The notes: generated from the letters alone by a model not told the origin. A stretch of DNA of 64,000 bases from Micromonospora sp. WMMD1120 (GCF_029626235.1 NZ_JARUBO010000005.1:6978001-7042000); one strand, 5' to 3'. Counted from the stretch's first letter, positions 35,879-47,038 are shown. Translations and numbers: made by a program.

Positions 35879-35949
35879 TGGGCTCTCCTCGGGGGTCACG
35901 GCGACAGTAGGGCGGGCCCGGTCCGGACACGGCCGGACGAACCAGGGCC

Positions 35950-35955
35950 TAGTAT
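35950..35955 (+). promoter_or_regulatory. Leaderless -10 element TAGTAT for murL
   Basis: TAGTAT ends 5 nt before the GTG start at 35961. There is no ribosome site, so translation probably begins at the 5' end of the mRNA. The murD-like gene is transcribed the other way from the same 82-bp gap. Confidence 0.5.
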
Positions 35956-35960
35956 GGCGT

Positions 35961-37310
35961 GTGCCCAACGAGCAGCTCCGGCGGATGGACGCCTTCACCT
36001 TCCCGTCCTACTCGATCGACTTCGCCACCGGCGAGGTGTTGTTCGACTACGCGCTGACCGGCCCGGCCGGCGAGCAGCGATTCACCGAGGTGATCACGCT
36101 GCCGCTGCCGGCGGAGCCGCCCTCGGACGAGACGGTGGCCACCCTCAACCGGGTGCTGGAGGTGCTGCACCTCGTCGCCGGGGTCAGTTACTACAAGGCC
36201 GCCGCGCCTCCCCGGCTGGTGCTGCCGGCGCCGCTGGGCGCGGCCACCGTCGACTACGTCACGGCCGTCTACACCAAGGGCCTCGCCGAGTACGCATACC
36301 GCAACCAACTGCCGCACGTGCTCGAGCTGCGCCCGGAGGTGCCGGCCGGCACCCCGGAGACACCCCGGGTGTACGACGACTCCGACCGTCGCCCGCTCTC
36401 GGCCGTCGGCGGCGGCAAGGACTCGATCGTCAGCCTGGAGGCGCTGCGTCGCGCCGGGTTCGACCCGGTGCCATTCTCGGTCAACCCGAACCACGTGATC
36501 GTCTCGGTCAACGAGGCGTCCGGGCTGGTCCCGTTGGCCGCCCGGCGACGCCTCGACCCGGTGCTGTTCGACCTGAACGCCGACGGCGCGCTGAACGGGC
36601 ACATCCCGGTCACCGCCATCAACTCGCTGATCGCGGTGGCCACCGCCGTGCTGCACGGGCTGGGCCCGGTGGTGATGTCCAACGAGCGCTCCGCATCCGA
36701 TCCGAACCTGGTGTGGAACGGTCACGAGATCAACCACCAGTGGTCGAAGGGCGTCGAGGCGGAGGGGCTGCTGCGGGCGTCGCTGGCTGAGCACGCCGGC
36801 CTGACCGAACCGTACTTCTCGCTGCTGCGCTCGCTCTCCGAGCTGCACATCGCCCGGCTGTTCGCCGAGTTCACCCGCTACGACGGCGTGGTGACCAGCT
36901 GCAACGCGGCGTTCAAGCTGCGCGACGCGAGCGAGCGCTGGTGCCGGGACTGCCCCAAGTGCCGGTTCGTCTTCCTGGCCATGGCGCCGTTCATGCCGCG
37001 GGAACGGGTGGTCGGCATCTTCGGCGGCGACCTGCTCGCCGACGAGTCGCAGATCCCGGGCTACCGCGAGCTGCTGGGCGTGGACGGGCACAAGCCGTTC
37101 GAGTGCGTGGGCGAGGTCGAGGAGTCGGTGGTCGCCCTCGGCCTGCTCGCCGAGCAGGACCAGTGGCGCGACGCCCCGGTGGTCCGCGCCCTGGTCGACG
37201 CCGTCCCGGCGACAGCCTGGTCCGCGGTGGCGACAACCGACGTCTTCACCCCCGGCGGCCCCAACCACATCCCCCCCACCTACGCCAAAGCCCTAACCGC
37301 CCTAACCTGA
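35961..37310 (+). CDS. murL: MurL, UDP-MurNAc-L-Ala-L-Glu epimerase
   Basis: 449 residues. The protein has the layout of MurL: an N-terminal domain beginning FTFPSYSIDFATGEVLFDYA, a nucleotide loop SAVGGGKDSIVSLEALRRAG that resembles the PP-loop of ATP pyrophosphatases, and a cysteine cluster WCRDCPKCRFVF near residue 330. MurL uses ATP to invert the terminal L-Glu of UDP-MurNAc-L-Ala-L-Glu to D-Glu, so peptidoglycan can be built without free D-Glu. The divergent murD-type neighbour supports this. The 3' end is followed by an 80-bp C-rich tract and an interrupted palindromic repeat. Confidence 0.82.
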   Translation: MPNEQLRRMDAFTFPSYSIDFATGEVLFDYALTGPAGEQRFTEVITLPLPAEPPSDETVATLNRVLEVLHLVAGVSYYKAAAPPRLVLPAPLGAATVDYVTAVYTKGLAEYAYRNQLPHVLELRPEVPAGTPETPRVYDDSDRRPLSAVGGGKDSIVSLEALRRAGFDPVPFSVNPNHVIVSVNEASGLVPLAARRRLDPVLFDLNADGALNGHIPVTAINSLIAVATAVLHGLGPVVMSNERSASDPNLVWNGHEINHQWSKGVEAEGLLRASLAEHAGLTEPYFSLLRSLSELHIARLFAEFTRYDGVVTSCNAAFKLRDASERWCRDCPKCRFVFLAMAPFMPRERVVGIFGGDLLADESQIPGYRELLGVDGHKPFECVGEVEESVVALGLLAEQDQWRDAPVVRALVDAVPATAWSAVATTDVFTPGGPNHIPPTYAKALTALT

Positions 37311-37390
37311 CCCCGCCCCGCCCCCTGCCCCCCTGCCCCCCTGCCCCCCGCCCCGCCCGCCCCCGCCCCCGCCCCGCCCCGCCCCGCCCG
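37311..37390 (+). other. C-run tract after murL
   Basis: Nearly pure C with scattered G and T, so the minus strand has many G runs and could form G-quadruplexes. No gene. It leads directly into the left arm of the interrupted palindromic repeat. Confidence 0.7.
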
Positions 37391-37422
37391 GTTGATCATG
37401 AAGTTATGGCCAGGACACGCCG

Positions 37423-38570
37423 GGTGGTTTCTAGGCTTCAGTGCAACTGATCTTGGTTGGGCTGGGGGTGCTGGTGGCGAGGCCGGGTGTGGTGACGTTT
37501 GGGCATCGGCAGGTGTTGGAGCATCTGTGGGGGGCAGGGCGGACGATTTCGCAGATCGCGGGTGTGCTCGGGGTGTCGGTGAGCACGGTCTCGCGGGAGG
37601 TGGGCCGGTATCACAGTGCCCGGCATGGGACGAAGAACCCGTTGGGGCGGTCGTTGCCGTCGGGGCGGGCTCGGGCGCCGTATCGGTGGGGGTATCAGGC
37701 GCAGTGGGCGCAGCGGCGTGCTGACGCGGCGCGGCGTCGGCCGAAGGCGACGAAGTTGGGGGCCGGGACGCGGCTGCGGCAGGTGGTGCGGGGCAGACTG
37801 GCGCGTAGGTGGTCTCCGACGCAGATCGCCGCGTGGCTGCGGGCCATGTTCGCTGACCGGCCGGAGTTGCAGGTGTCTCACGAGACGATCTACCAGGCGA
37901 TCTACGTTCAGTCGCGGGGCAGCCTGCGGGAGGAGTTGACTCGGCAGGTCGCTCTGCGCTCGGGACGCGCCGACCGGCGTGCCCAGTCGCGGCTGGCGGC
38001 AGCGGATCGGGGCCGCCGCCCCTGGATCGGGGACCTGCACATCAGTAACCGGCCCGCCGAGGCCACCGACCGGGCCGTGCCGGGTCACTGGGAAGGTGAT
38101 CTGGTCATCGGCAAGGGCGGCCGCTCGGCGATCGTGACACTGGTCGAACGCGCCACCCGCTACGTGATGCTCGGCGCGCTGCCGCACGGGCGTGACACCG
38201 AAGCCGTCATCGGCGTGCTCACCGACCTCACCGCCCGACTACCGACGCACCTACGCCGCTCACTGACCTGGGACCAAGGCAGCGAGATGGCCGCCCACGC
38301 GGTCTTCACCGTCGCCACCGGCTGCCCGGTCTACTTCTGCGACCCCCACAGCCCCTGGCAACGCGGCAGCAACGAGAACACCAACGGCCTGCTACGCCAG
38401 TACTTCCCCAAAGGCAGCTACGACTTCCGCAGCATCAACCAGAGCGGCCTCGACGAGATCGCCCACGAACTGAACACCCGCCCCCGCCAAACACTCGACT
38501 GGGCAACCCCAGCCGAACGCCTAGACCACCTCATCGCCGCCTAACGATTGCACTCACCCCTTGACCCCAA
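37423..38570 (+). mobile_element. IS30-family insertion sequence
   Basis: About 1.15 kb. Imperfect terminal inverted repeats share 16 of 22 positions, beginning TGG and ending in AGTGCAA on both sides (left near 37425-37446, right complement near 38548-38569). A 4-bp GCCG at 37419-37422 and 38571-38574 is the likely target duplication, although IS30 elements often make 2-3 bp ones, so the ends may be off by a base or two. It carries one intact transposase gene. Confidence 0.75.
37441..38544 (+). CDS. IS30-family transposase
   Basis: 367 residues, apparently intact. An N-terminal HTH (ISQIAGVLGVSVSTVSREVG) recognises the ends, and the DDE catalytic core shows GHWEGDLVIGKGG, TWDQGSEMAAH and PWQRGSNENTNGLLRQYFPKG (the last shown as NENTNG). 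All three acidic residues and the typical C-terminal NTRPRQTLDWATPAE are present, so the element may still be active. GTG at 37441 lies inside the left terminal repeat. Confidence 0.92.
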   Translation: MQLILVGLGVLVARPGVVTFGHRQVLEHLWGAGRTISQIAGVLGVSVSTVSREVGRYHSARHGTKNPLGRSLPSGRARAPYRWGYQAQWAQRRADAARRRPKATKLGAGTRLRQVVRGRLARRWSPTQIAAWLRAMFADRPELQVSHETIYQAIYVQSRGSLREELTRQVALRSGRADRRAQSRLAAADRGRRPWIGDLHISNRPAEATDRAVPGHWEGDLVIGKGGRSAIVTLVERATRYVMLGALPHGRDTEAVIGVLTDLTARLPTHLRRSLTWDQGSEMAAHAVFTVATGCPVYFCDPHSPWQRGSNENTNGLLRQYFPKGSYDFRSINQSGLDEIAHELNTRPRQTLDWATPAERLDHLIAA

Positions 38571-38621
38571 GCCGACACAAGTGGCCATAACTTCATGATC
38601 AACGGGGACGGGAGTGTGGGT

Positions 38622-39991
38622 CTAAGGGTGTTTCCGGCCTGACCTGCCGGGCGTTGTGCCTGGTGAGGAGGGTGCCGTGATGACCGCGACGCTGAACGAG
38701 CAGACCGGACGCAGGAAGCGGCCCGAGCCGTCGGCGGAGGCGAAAGCCGCCGCCGAGCTGGTTCGGGCCGCAAAGGAGCAAGGGCTGTCGTTGACCGGCC
38801 CGGACGGGCTGCTCAAGCAGTTGACCAAGACGGTCCTGGAGACTGCGCTGAACGAGGAGATGACCGAGCACCTCGGCTACGAGAAACACGACCAGGCCGG
38901 GGCGGGGTCGGGCAACATCCGTAACGGAACCCGGTCGAAGACCGTGTTGACCGAGGCCAACGGTCCGGTGCAGATCGACGTGCCGCGGGACCGGGCTGGC
39001 ACGTTCGAGCCGCAGATCGTGCGCAAGCGGCAGCGCCGCCTGTCCGGGGTCGACGAGGTCGTGTTGTCGCTGTATGCCAAAGGGCTCACGACCGGGGAGA
39101 TCTCGGCGCACTTCGCCGAGATCTACGGGGCTTCGGTGTCGAAGGAGACGATTTCGCGGATCACCGACAAGGTGATCGAGGAGATGACCGACTGGTCCCA
39201 CCGGCCCTTGGACGAGATCTACGCGGCGGTGTTCATCGACGCGATCGTGGTCAAGGTCCGCGATGGGCAGGTCGCCAACCGGCCGTTCTACGCCGCGATC
39301 GGGGTCACCCTCGACGGTGATAAGGACATCCTCGGGCTGTGGGCCGGCGCCGGCGGTGAGGGCGCGAAGTTCTGGATGAGTGTGTTGACCGACCTGCGCA
39401 ACCGGGGCGTCAAGGACGTGTTCTTCCTGGTCTGCGACGGCCTCAAAGGGCTGCCGGAGGTGGTCACGAACGTGTGGCCCCGAACGGTGGTGCAGACCTG
39501 CATCATCCATCTGATCCGCAACACGTTCCGGCTCACGTCCCGCCGCTACTGGGATGAGCTCAAGCGGGACATCAAGCCGATCTATACCGCCGTGAACGCT
39601 GACGCGGCCAAGGCCGCGTTCGACGACCTCGCGGAGAAGTGGGGCGGCCGGTATCCGGCGGTGATTCGGCTCTGGGACAACGCCTGGGCCGAGTTCATTC
39701 CGTTCCTCGACTACGACCTGGAGATCCGCAAGGTCATCTGCTCCACGAACGCGATCGAGTCGCTCAACGCCCGCTACCGGCGGGCCGTGAAGGCCCGTGG
39801 CCACTTCCCCAACGAACAGGCCGCGTTGAAGTGTCTGTACCTGGTGACCCGATCCCTGGACCCCACCGGAGCAGGCAGAACCCGATGGACGATGCGCTGG
39901 AAACCCGCGTTGAACGCCTTCGCCATCACCTTCAGCGACCGCTTCCCAGCCGCTGAAACCTACTAACCAAGATCGCCGGAAACACCGTTAG
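38622..39991 (+). mobile_element. IS256-family insertion sequence
   Basis: 1370 bp. Terminal inverted repeats of 17 bp match at 16 positions: CTAAGGGTGTTTCCGGC at 38622-38638 and the complement of CTAACGGTGTTTCCGGC at 39975-39991. I cannot find a convincing 8-9 bp target duplication, so the element may have been involved in a rearrangement or inserted by an atypical event. It begins 18 bp after the right arm of the interrupted palindrome. Confidence 0.8.
38680..39966 (+). CDS. IS256-family (Mutator-type) transposase
   Basis: 428 residues, intact. The DDE residues are in AVFIDAIVVKVRDG, FLVCDGLKGLPEVV and STNAIESLNARYRR, and VQTCIIHLIRNTFR is the C/H-containing signature of the family. ATG 38680 follows GAGGAGG at 8 nt. 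It catalyses copying and insertion of its own element. Confidence 0.93.
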   Translation: MTATLNEQTGRRKRPEPSAEAKAAAELVRAAKEQGLSLTGPDGLLKQLTKTVLETALNEEMTEHLGYEKHDQAGAGSGNIRNGTRSKTVLTEANGPVQIDVPRDRAGTFEPQIVRKRQRRLSGVDEVVLSLYAKGLTTGEISAHFAEIYGASVSKETISRITDKVIEEMTDWSHRPLDEIYAAVFIDAIVVKVRDGQVANRPFYAAIGVTLDGDKDILGLWAGAGGEGAKFWMSVLTDLRNRGVKDVFFLVCDGLKGLPEVVTNVWPRTVVQTCIIHLIRNTFRLTSRRYWDELKRDIKPIYTAVNADAAKAAFDDLAEKWGGRYPAVIRLWDNAWAEFIPFLDYDLEIRKVICSTNAIESLNARYRRAVKARGHFPNEQAALKCLYLVTRSLDPTGAGRTRWTMRWKPALNAFAITFSDRFPAAETY

Positions 39992-40080
39992 CGAGACAGC
40001 CCCACGGGGACGGGCGGGGAGGGGGCGGGGAGGGGGCAGGGGGGCGGGGAGGGGGCAGGGGGGAGGGGGCGGGGGTGGGG
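39992..40080 (+). other. G-run tract between IS256 and pucR-type gene
   Basis: Long runs of four to six G separated by one or two bases; strong G-quadruplex potential on the plus strand. It lies between convergent genes. No coding potential. Confidence 0.7.
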
Positions 40081-41787
40081 TTAGGGGGTTCTTACTGCTT
40101 CTAGGGCTAGTAGGGCTACGTGGAGGGAGAGGGTGGCTTCTACCGAGTCCAGGTCCACGTCGAGGATGCGGGCGATGCGGGCCAGGCGTTCGTAGAAGGC
40201 CGGTCGGGACAGGTGGGCGGCGGCAGCGGCGGCGGACTTGTTGCGCCCCTGCTCCAGGTACGCGCGCAGGGTGTCGAGCAGTTGCTCCCGGGGGTGTCGG
40301 GCGTCGTACTCCAGGAGGGCCCCGAGTTCGCGCTCGACGAAGGTCTGCAACCGGGGCTCGTCGCGCAGCAGGTGCAGCAGCCCGGCCAGCCCGACGTGCG
40401 GCAGCCGGAAGATCGGCAGGTCGCGCCGGTCCCGGCGGGCCGCCTCGGCGATCTGCCGGGCCTCGACGAGTGAGCGTCGGGCCTCCCGCAGACTGGCGAC
40501 GCCGGAGCCGGCGGCCACGATCACCCCACCCGAGCCCCGGGCCCCGTCCGTGCCCGCCGGCCCGGTGGACGGGTCGATGCCGGCGGGTACGCGGCCGTCG
40601 AGGCGTACCCGACGAAGGGCCCCGGCGAACGCGGAGAGCGCGCGGTCCTCGGCGGCCGGGTCGGGCAGGGCCAGGAGCGCGCCCACCGAGTTGTCGTCGA
40701 CGGCGCTGGTGAGCGCGGTGAGCTTCGCCTCGCGCAGCGCCTGGCCGACGGCTTCGGAGAGGTCCCGCAGCCGGGCCTGGCCGCCCTCGGGGCCAGTCTC
40801 CCCGCCGGGGTCCTCGGCGCGGTGCCGGACCATGACGCCGACCAGGTGCCGGCGGTCGAGCGCCACGCCGAGCGCCTTGGCCCGCAGCGCCACCTCGTCC
40901 ACCGGCCGGGAGTGGTCGAGCAGCGCGGTGAGCAGGGTGCGGTGGATCTGCCGTTCCAGCCCTTCGGCGTCGCGGCGGATGAGCCGGCCCAGCGCGAGGG
41001 TGGACGCGGCCCGCTCGATCAGGATGGTGAGCCGGGTCGGCGGGGCGGAGTTGGGCACGTCCCCGCTGGCCGGCCAGCGCAGCAGCAGCCGACCCCAGTC
41101 CTGTCCCCGGGCGCCGACGGCGGTGACCAGCCACCCGCTGTCCCGGTCGTACGCGGTCCGCCCGGCCGGCCGGATCCGCCGGGAGTGCTGTTCCCAGGCG
41201 TCGAGGAGCAGTTCGGCGCTCTCGCCGGCCGGGTCGTACCCGAGCACCTGCCGGGACAGGTTCTCCAGCACGACCGGGCAACCGGACAGTTCGGCGGCCT
41301 GCCGGAGCACCTCGGTCGTCTCGGCGCCCTCGACGGACAGGTCGTTGAACCGCTGGTGGATCTCCTCGGTGGCGCGCAGTTCGGTGAGCTGCGCGTCGAC
41401 GATGAGCGCGTGCACCGCCTCGGTGATCGGGACGAACGGGGTGGCACGGCGCAGCTCGACCAGGGGCAGCCCGCGCCGCTCGGCGGCGGCGGCCATCACC
41501 CGGGGTACGCCGCTGACGTACCGGCGGCCCAGCTCGACGACGAGCCCGGAGACGCCGACGTCGGCGAGGTCGCCGATGAACGCGCGCAGCCCGGCGTCGT
41601 CCCCGGGCAGGCCGATGCCGGTGGTGAGCACCAGCTCGCCGCCGCCGAGCAGGGTGGCGATGTCCGGCACCTCGGCGACGTGCACCCAGCGGACGGGCCG
41701 GTCCAGACCGGCGTCCCCGGCGACCACGCGCGGCGCGCCGTGGCGGACCGGGTCCAGACCGAGGACCTCACGGACGGTAGGGAACAC
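40081..41787 (-). CDS. PucR-family transcriptional regulator
   Basis: 568 residues. The N-terminal PucR domain begins VFPTVREVLGL and includes ELVLTTGIGLPGD and GLVVELGRRYVSGVP; a middle GGDEF-like part is followed by the C-terminal HTH_30 domain (LLDTLRAYLEQGRNKSAAAA, AHLSRPAFYERLARI). Relatives control purine, amino acid or other nitrogen metabolism genes. The start is placed at the GTG at 41787, because TAGCGT lies 7 nt before it; an earlier in-frame GTG overlaps that -10 element. It is transcribed in the same direction as argG, 58 bp downstream of it. Confidence 0.9.
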   Translation of the reverse strand: MFPTVREVLGLDPVRHGAPRVVAGDAGLDRPVRWVHVAEVPDIATLLGGGELVLTTGIGLPGDDAGLRAFIGDLADVGVSGLVVELGRRYVSGVPRVMAAAAERRGLPLVELRRATPFVPITEAVHALIVDAQLTELRATEEIHQRFNDLSVEGAETTEVLRQAAELSGCPVVLENLSRQVLGYDPAGESAELLLDAWEQHSRRIRPAGRTAYDRDSGWLVTAVGARGQDWGRLLLRWPASGDVPNSAPPTRLTILIERAASTLALGRLIRRDAEGLERQIHRTLLTALLDHSRPVDEVALRAKALGVALDRRHLVGVMVRHRAEDPGGETGPEGGQARLRDLSEAVGQALREAKLTALTSAVDDNSVGALLALPDPAAEDRALSAFAGALRRVRLDGRVPAGIDPSTGPAGTDGARGSGGVIVAAGSGVASLREARRSLVEARQIAEAARRDRRDLPIFRLPHVGLAGLLHLLRDEPRLQTFVERELGALLEYDARHPREQLLDTLRAYLEQGRNKSAAAAAAHLSRPAFYERLARIARILDVDLDSVEATLSLHVALLALEAVRTP

Positions 41788-41794
41788 GGCCGCC

Positions 41795-41800
41795 ACGCTA
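41795..41800 (-). promoter_or_regulatory. Leaderless -10 element TAGCGT for the PucR-type gene
   Basis: TAGCGT on the minus strand ends 7 nt before the GTG at 41787. Confidence 0.45.
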
Positions 41801-41844
41801 CCGTCCGTGACGTCGGATCTCGACAGCCGCCGGCCGACGCGGGG

Positions 41845-44164
<2,320 letters not shown>

Positions 44165-44283
44165 CCGACGATTCTGCCGGACCCCGCGCCACGGTCCCCG
44201 CCGCCCGCCGTTCGGGGTGTTTTGTCCGCTGGAGAAGGGGAACGACCGGCGCAGGACCGGACTCGACGGGAAGGACCAGCCAG

Positions 44284-46131
44284 GTGAGCACAGACCACAC
44301 GGCACCGGGCGAGGCAGGCCCCCTGCCCCGACACCCGACCGTCGCGGACCACATCGTGTCGCGGCTGTTCAGCTGGGGCGTGCACCGCTACTTCGGCTAT
44401 CCCGGCGACGGCATCAACGGCCTCACCTCCGCCCTGCAACGCACCGGGGAGCGGGCGCAGTTCATCCAGGTACGCCACGAGGAGACAGCCGGCTTCGCCG
44501 CCTCCGCGCACGTCAAGTACGGCGGCGGACCGCTGGGCTGCGCGCTGGTCACCAGCGGACCGGGCGCCATCCACCTGCTCAACGGCCTGTACGACGCGAA
44601 ACTCGACCACCAACCGGTGATCGCCCTGGTCGGGCACACGGCGACCACCGCCGAGGGTGGCGGTTACTACCAGGAGGTCGACCTGCTCGCCCTCTACAAG
44701 GACGTGGCGGCGGCGTTCCTGGCCCAGCTCGACCACCCGGCGCAGGTGCGGCACCTGGTCGACCGGGCGTGCCGCACCGCGCTCGCCCGGCGCACCGTCA
44801 CCGCCCTGGTCCTTCCCCTCGACGTCCAGGACGAGCCGGCCATCCCGGACCCGCCGCACGCGCACGGCTACTACCACACCAGCAACGCGCCGAGCAGCAC
44901 GCCGACGGTGCCCCCGGCGGCGGACGTGCGCCGCGCCGCCGAGGTGCTGCGCGGCGGCGAGCGCGTGGCGATGCTCGTCGGGCAGGGCGCGCTCGGCGCC
45001 CGCGACGAGGTCCGGGAGATCGCCGACCGGCTCGGGGCCGGCGTCGCCACCGCGTTGCTCGGCTTCACCGCCGTCGACCATCGTGAGCCGTGGGTGACCG
45101 GGGCGATCGGACTGCTCGGCACGCGACCGAGCTGGCAGTTGATGTCCGGCTGCGACCGGCTGCTGATCGTGGGCAGCAACATGCCGTACTCGGAGTTCTA
45201 TCCGCCACCCGGTCAGGCGCGCGGGGTGCAGATCGACCTGGACGGCACCCAGCTCGGGCTGCGGTATCCGACCGAGGTCAACCTGACCGGCGACGCCCGC
45301 CCCACAGTGCGCGCGCTGCTGGACGAGCTGGGCCCCGGCCCCGGCCCGATTGCCTGGCGGGAGCAGATCGCGGAGGCCACCTCGGCGTGGCGTCGGGCCC
45401 AGCACGACCTGGCCCAGCAGGCCGCCGACCCGGTCAACCCGCAGTTGCTGTTCCACACCCTCAACGAGCGGCTGCCCGACGACGTCATGCTCGCCGTCGA
45501 CTGCGGCACCACCACCGCCTGGTACGCCCGCCACCTCCTGGTACGCCCCGGAATGCTGGCCAGCCTCTCCGGCACGCTGCTGTCCATGGGCGGCGCGATG
45601 CCGTACGCGTTGAGCGCCAAGTTCGCCCACCCGGACCGGCCGCTGGTCGCGTTGATCGGCGACGGCGCCATGCAGATGAACGGGGTCAACGAGCTGATCA
45701 CCGTGGCGAAGTACTGGCGGAGCTGGTCCGACCCCCGGTTCGTGGTGCTGGTGCTCAACAACCGGGATCTGGCGTTCGTCAGTTGGGAGCAGCGCTCCAC
45801 CGAGGGAACCCCGATGTTTCCGGACAGTCAGCAGTTGCCGGACATCGCGTACCACCAGTGGGCCGAGACGCTCGGGCTGCACGGCGAGTTGGTCGACTCA
45901 CCCGAGCAGGTGCCGGCGGTCTGGGACCGGGCGCTCGCCGCCGACCGGCCGGTGGTCATCAACGCCCTGGTCGACCCGGCCGAGCTGATGCTGCCGCCAC
46001 ACTTCACCGTCGACCAGGCCCGCAAGACGGCGGCGGCGGTGCTGCGCGGCGACACCGACTGGGCCGGCATCATCAGGCGCGGTCTGCCCTCGACGATCGC
46101 CAGCTATCGCCCTCGTCGCCGCGAGCGCTGA
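44284..46131 (+). CDS. Thiamine diphosphate enzyme, pyruvate oxidase/dehydrogenase (PoxB) type
   Basis: 615 residues with the three domains of the acetolactate synthase/pyruvate oxidase superfamily. The N-terminal catalytic glutamate is in QVRHEETAGFAASAH, and the C-terminal diphosphate motif is IGDGAMQMNGVNELI followed by LVLNNRDLAFVSW. Likely reactions are decarboxylation of pyruvate to acetate (quinone- or oxygen-linked) or a related 2-oxoacid; acetolactate synthase is less likely. GGAAGGA precedes the GTG start. It stands alone between divergent and co-directional genes. Confidence 0.82.
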   Translation: MSTDHTAPGEAGPLPRHPTVADHIVSRLFSWGVHRYFGYPGDGINGLTSALQRTGERAQFIQVRHEETAGFAASAHVKYGGGPLGCALVTSGPGAIHLLNGLYDAKLDHQPVIALVGHTATTAEGGGYYQEVDLLALYKDVAAAFLAQLDHPAQVRHLVDRACRTALARRTVTALVLPLDVQDEPAIPDPPHAHGYYHTSNAPSSTPTVPPAADVRRAAEVLRGGERVAMLVGQGALGARDEVREIADRLGAGVATALLGFTAVDHREPWVTGAIGLLGTRPSWQLMSGCDRLLIVGSNMPYSEFYPPPGQARGVQIDLDGTQLGLRYPTEVNLTGDARPTVRALLDELGPGPGPIAWREQIAEATSAWRRAQHDLAQQAADPVNPQLLFHTLNERLPDDVMLAVDCGTTTAWYARHLLVRPGMLASLSGTLLSMGGAMPYALSAKFAHPDRPLVALIGDGAMQMNGVNELITVAKYWRSWSDPRFVVLVLNNRDLAFVSWEQRSTEGTPMFPDSQQLPDIAYHQWAETLGLHGELVDSPEQVPAVWDRALAADRPVVINALVDPAELMLPPHFTVDQARKTAAAVLRGDTDWAGIIRRGLPSTIASYRPRRRER

Positions 46132-46254
46132 ACACGGCCCGCTCGGGTGCTCCGACCACGTCGGACGGACGCGCAGATCGAAGGATTGCCGGAGATCGAT
46201 CACGGGTACCAGCGTCTCTGCTCACCCACGGGGGGTGGCACGAGGGAGCTGACG

Positions 46255-46980
46255 ATGAGATCGACAACAATCGGACGAAGCATGGCCGTTGTGCTGGCGG
46301 CGGCGTTGCTGACCGGCTGCGGGAGCAGTGACGGCGGACAGCCACAGTCGACTGCCCCCGCCGACAACGGCGTCGCGGCACTGGCGCCGAACGAGGCGCT
46401 CCAGCGGGCCACGACCGCGGTGAAGAACGCCAAGTCGTACCACCTCGTCGGGGACATCGTCGACGACGGCCAGAAGATGACCCTCGATCTGAAGGTGACC
46501 GGCAGCGACCTGGGTGGCCGGGTCTCCACCAACGAGGGCACCATCGAGCTGCTGTCCACGGGCGGTCAGCAGTACATCCGGCCGGACGAGACGTTCTGGA
46601 CGAAGAACACCGGCGCCAAGGCATCCGGCGAGATCGTGAAGATGATGGGTGACAAGTGGGCCAAGGTCTCGACCAAGGACGACCTCTCCCAACTGTTCAG
46701 CATCGCCAACGTCGACGAACTGCTCAAGCCGGACGGCACCCTGACCAAGGGTGAGGCCAAGGAGTTCGACGGCGTCAAGACCATCGGGCTGGTCGACGGC
46801 GACAAGAGCGGCACGCTCTACATCGCCACCACCGGTGAGCCGTACCCGATCCGCCTGGAGGGCGGCCAGGACGCGGACGGTCAGGTCACGTTCAGCGAGT
46901 TCGGTGCGACCTTCGACGACGTGAAGGCGCCGGCAGAGGACCAGGTGATCGACTTCGAGCAGTTGAAGAGCAGGACCTAG
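46255..46980 (+). CDS. Secreted lipoprotein, LppX/LprG-like
   Basis: 241 residues. The signal ends AALLTGCGSS, a lipobox. The mature part has alternating beta strands (KSYHLVGDIVDDGQKMTLDL, GGQQYIRPDETFWTKNTG) typical of the LppX_LprAFG-like fold, which binds lipids in mycobacteria, but conservation is low. It ends in DFEQLKSRT. GAGGGAG precedes the ATG. It is followed by a perfect terminator hairpin. Confidence 0.78.
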   Translation: MRSTTIGRSMAVVLAAALLTGCGSSDGGQPQSTAPADNGVAALAPNEALQRATTAVKNAKSYHLVGDIVDDGQKMTLDLKVTGSDLGGRVSTNEGTIELLSTGGQQYIRPDETFWTKNTGAKASGEIVKMMGDKWAKVSTKDDLSQLFSIANVDELLKPDGTLTKGEAKEFDGVKTIGLVDGDKSGTLYIATTGEPYPIRLEGGQDADGQVTFSEFGATFDDVKAPAEDQVIDFEQLKSRT

Positions 46981-46992
46981 ACGACGTACGGC

Positions 46993-47026
46993 CGGCGCCT
47001 CCCCACCTCGCGGTGGGGAGGCGCCG
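46993..47026. terminator. Perfect bidirectional terminator hairpin
   Basis: CGGCGCCTCCCCACC pairs exactly with 47012-47026 over 15 bp with a TCGC loop. It lies between the convergent lipoprotein and penicillin-binding protein genes. Confidence 0.85.
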
Positions 47027-47038
47027 TCGCGTCGGGCG

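Larger units (their letters stand above)
37391..38603. repeat. Palindromic repeat, GTTGATCATGAAGTTAT type, copy C, split by an IS30 element
   Basis: The left arm GTTGATCATGAAGTTAT is at 37391-37407 and its exact complement at 38587-38603. The spacer start GGCCAGGACACGCCG is present on the left. Removing 37423-38574 leaves a 27-bp spacer, the same length as in copies A and B, so an insertion split an ordinary copy. Confidence 0.75.

Noticed and set aside
34532..35998. Longer start for the murD-type gene at 35998
   Set aside because: It would overlap the murL start region; GTG 35878 has a proper ribosome site and the family's N-terminus begins there.
46132..46254. Possible small gene upstream of the lipoprotein gene
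   Set aside because: Only an in-frame extension of the lipoprotein is open there and it lacks a ribosome site; the lipoprotein signal begins at 46255.
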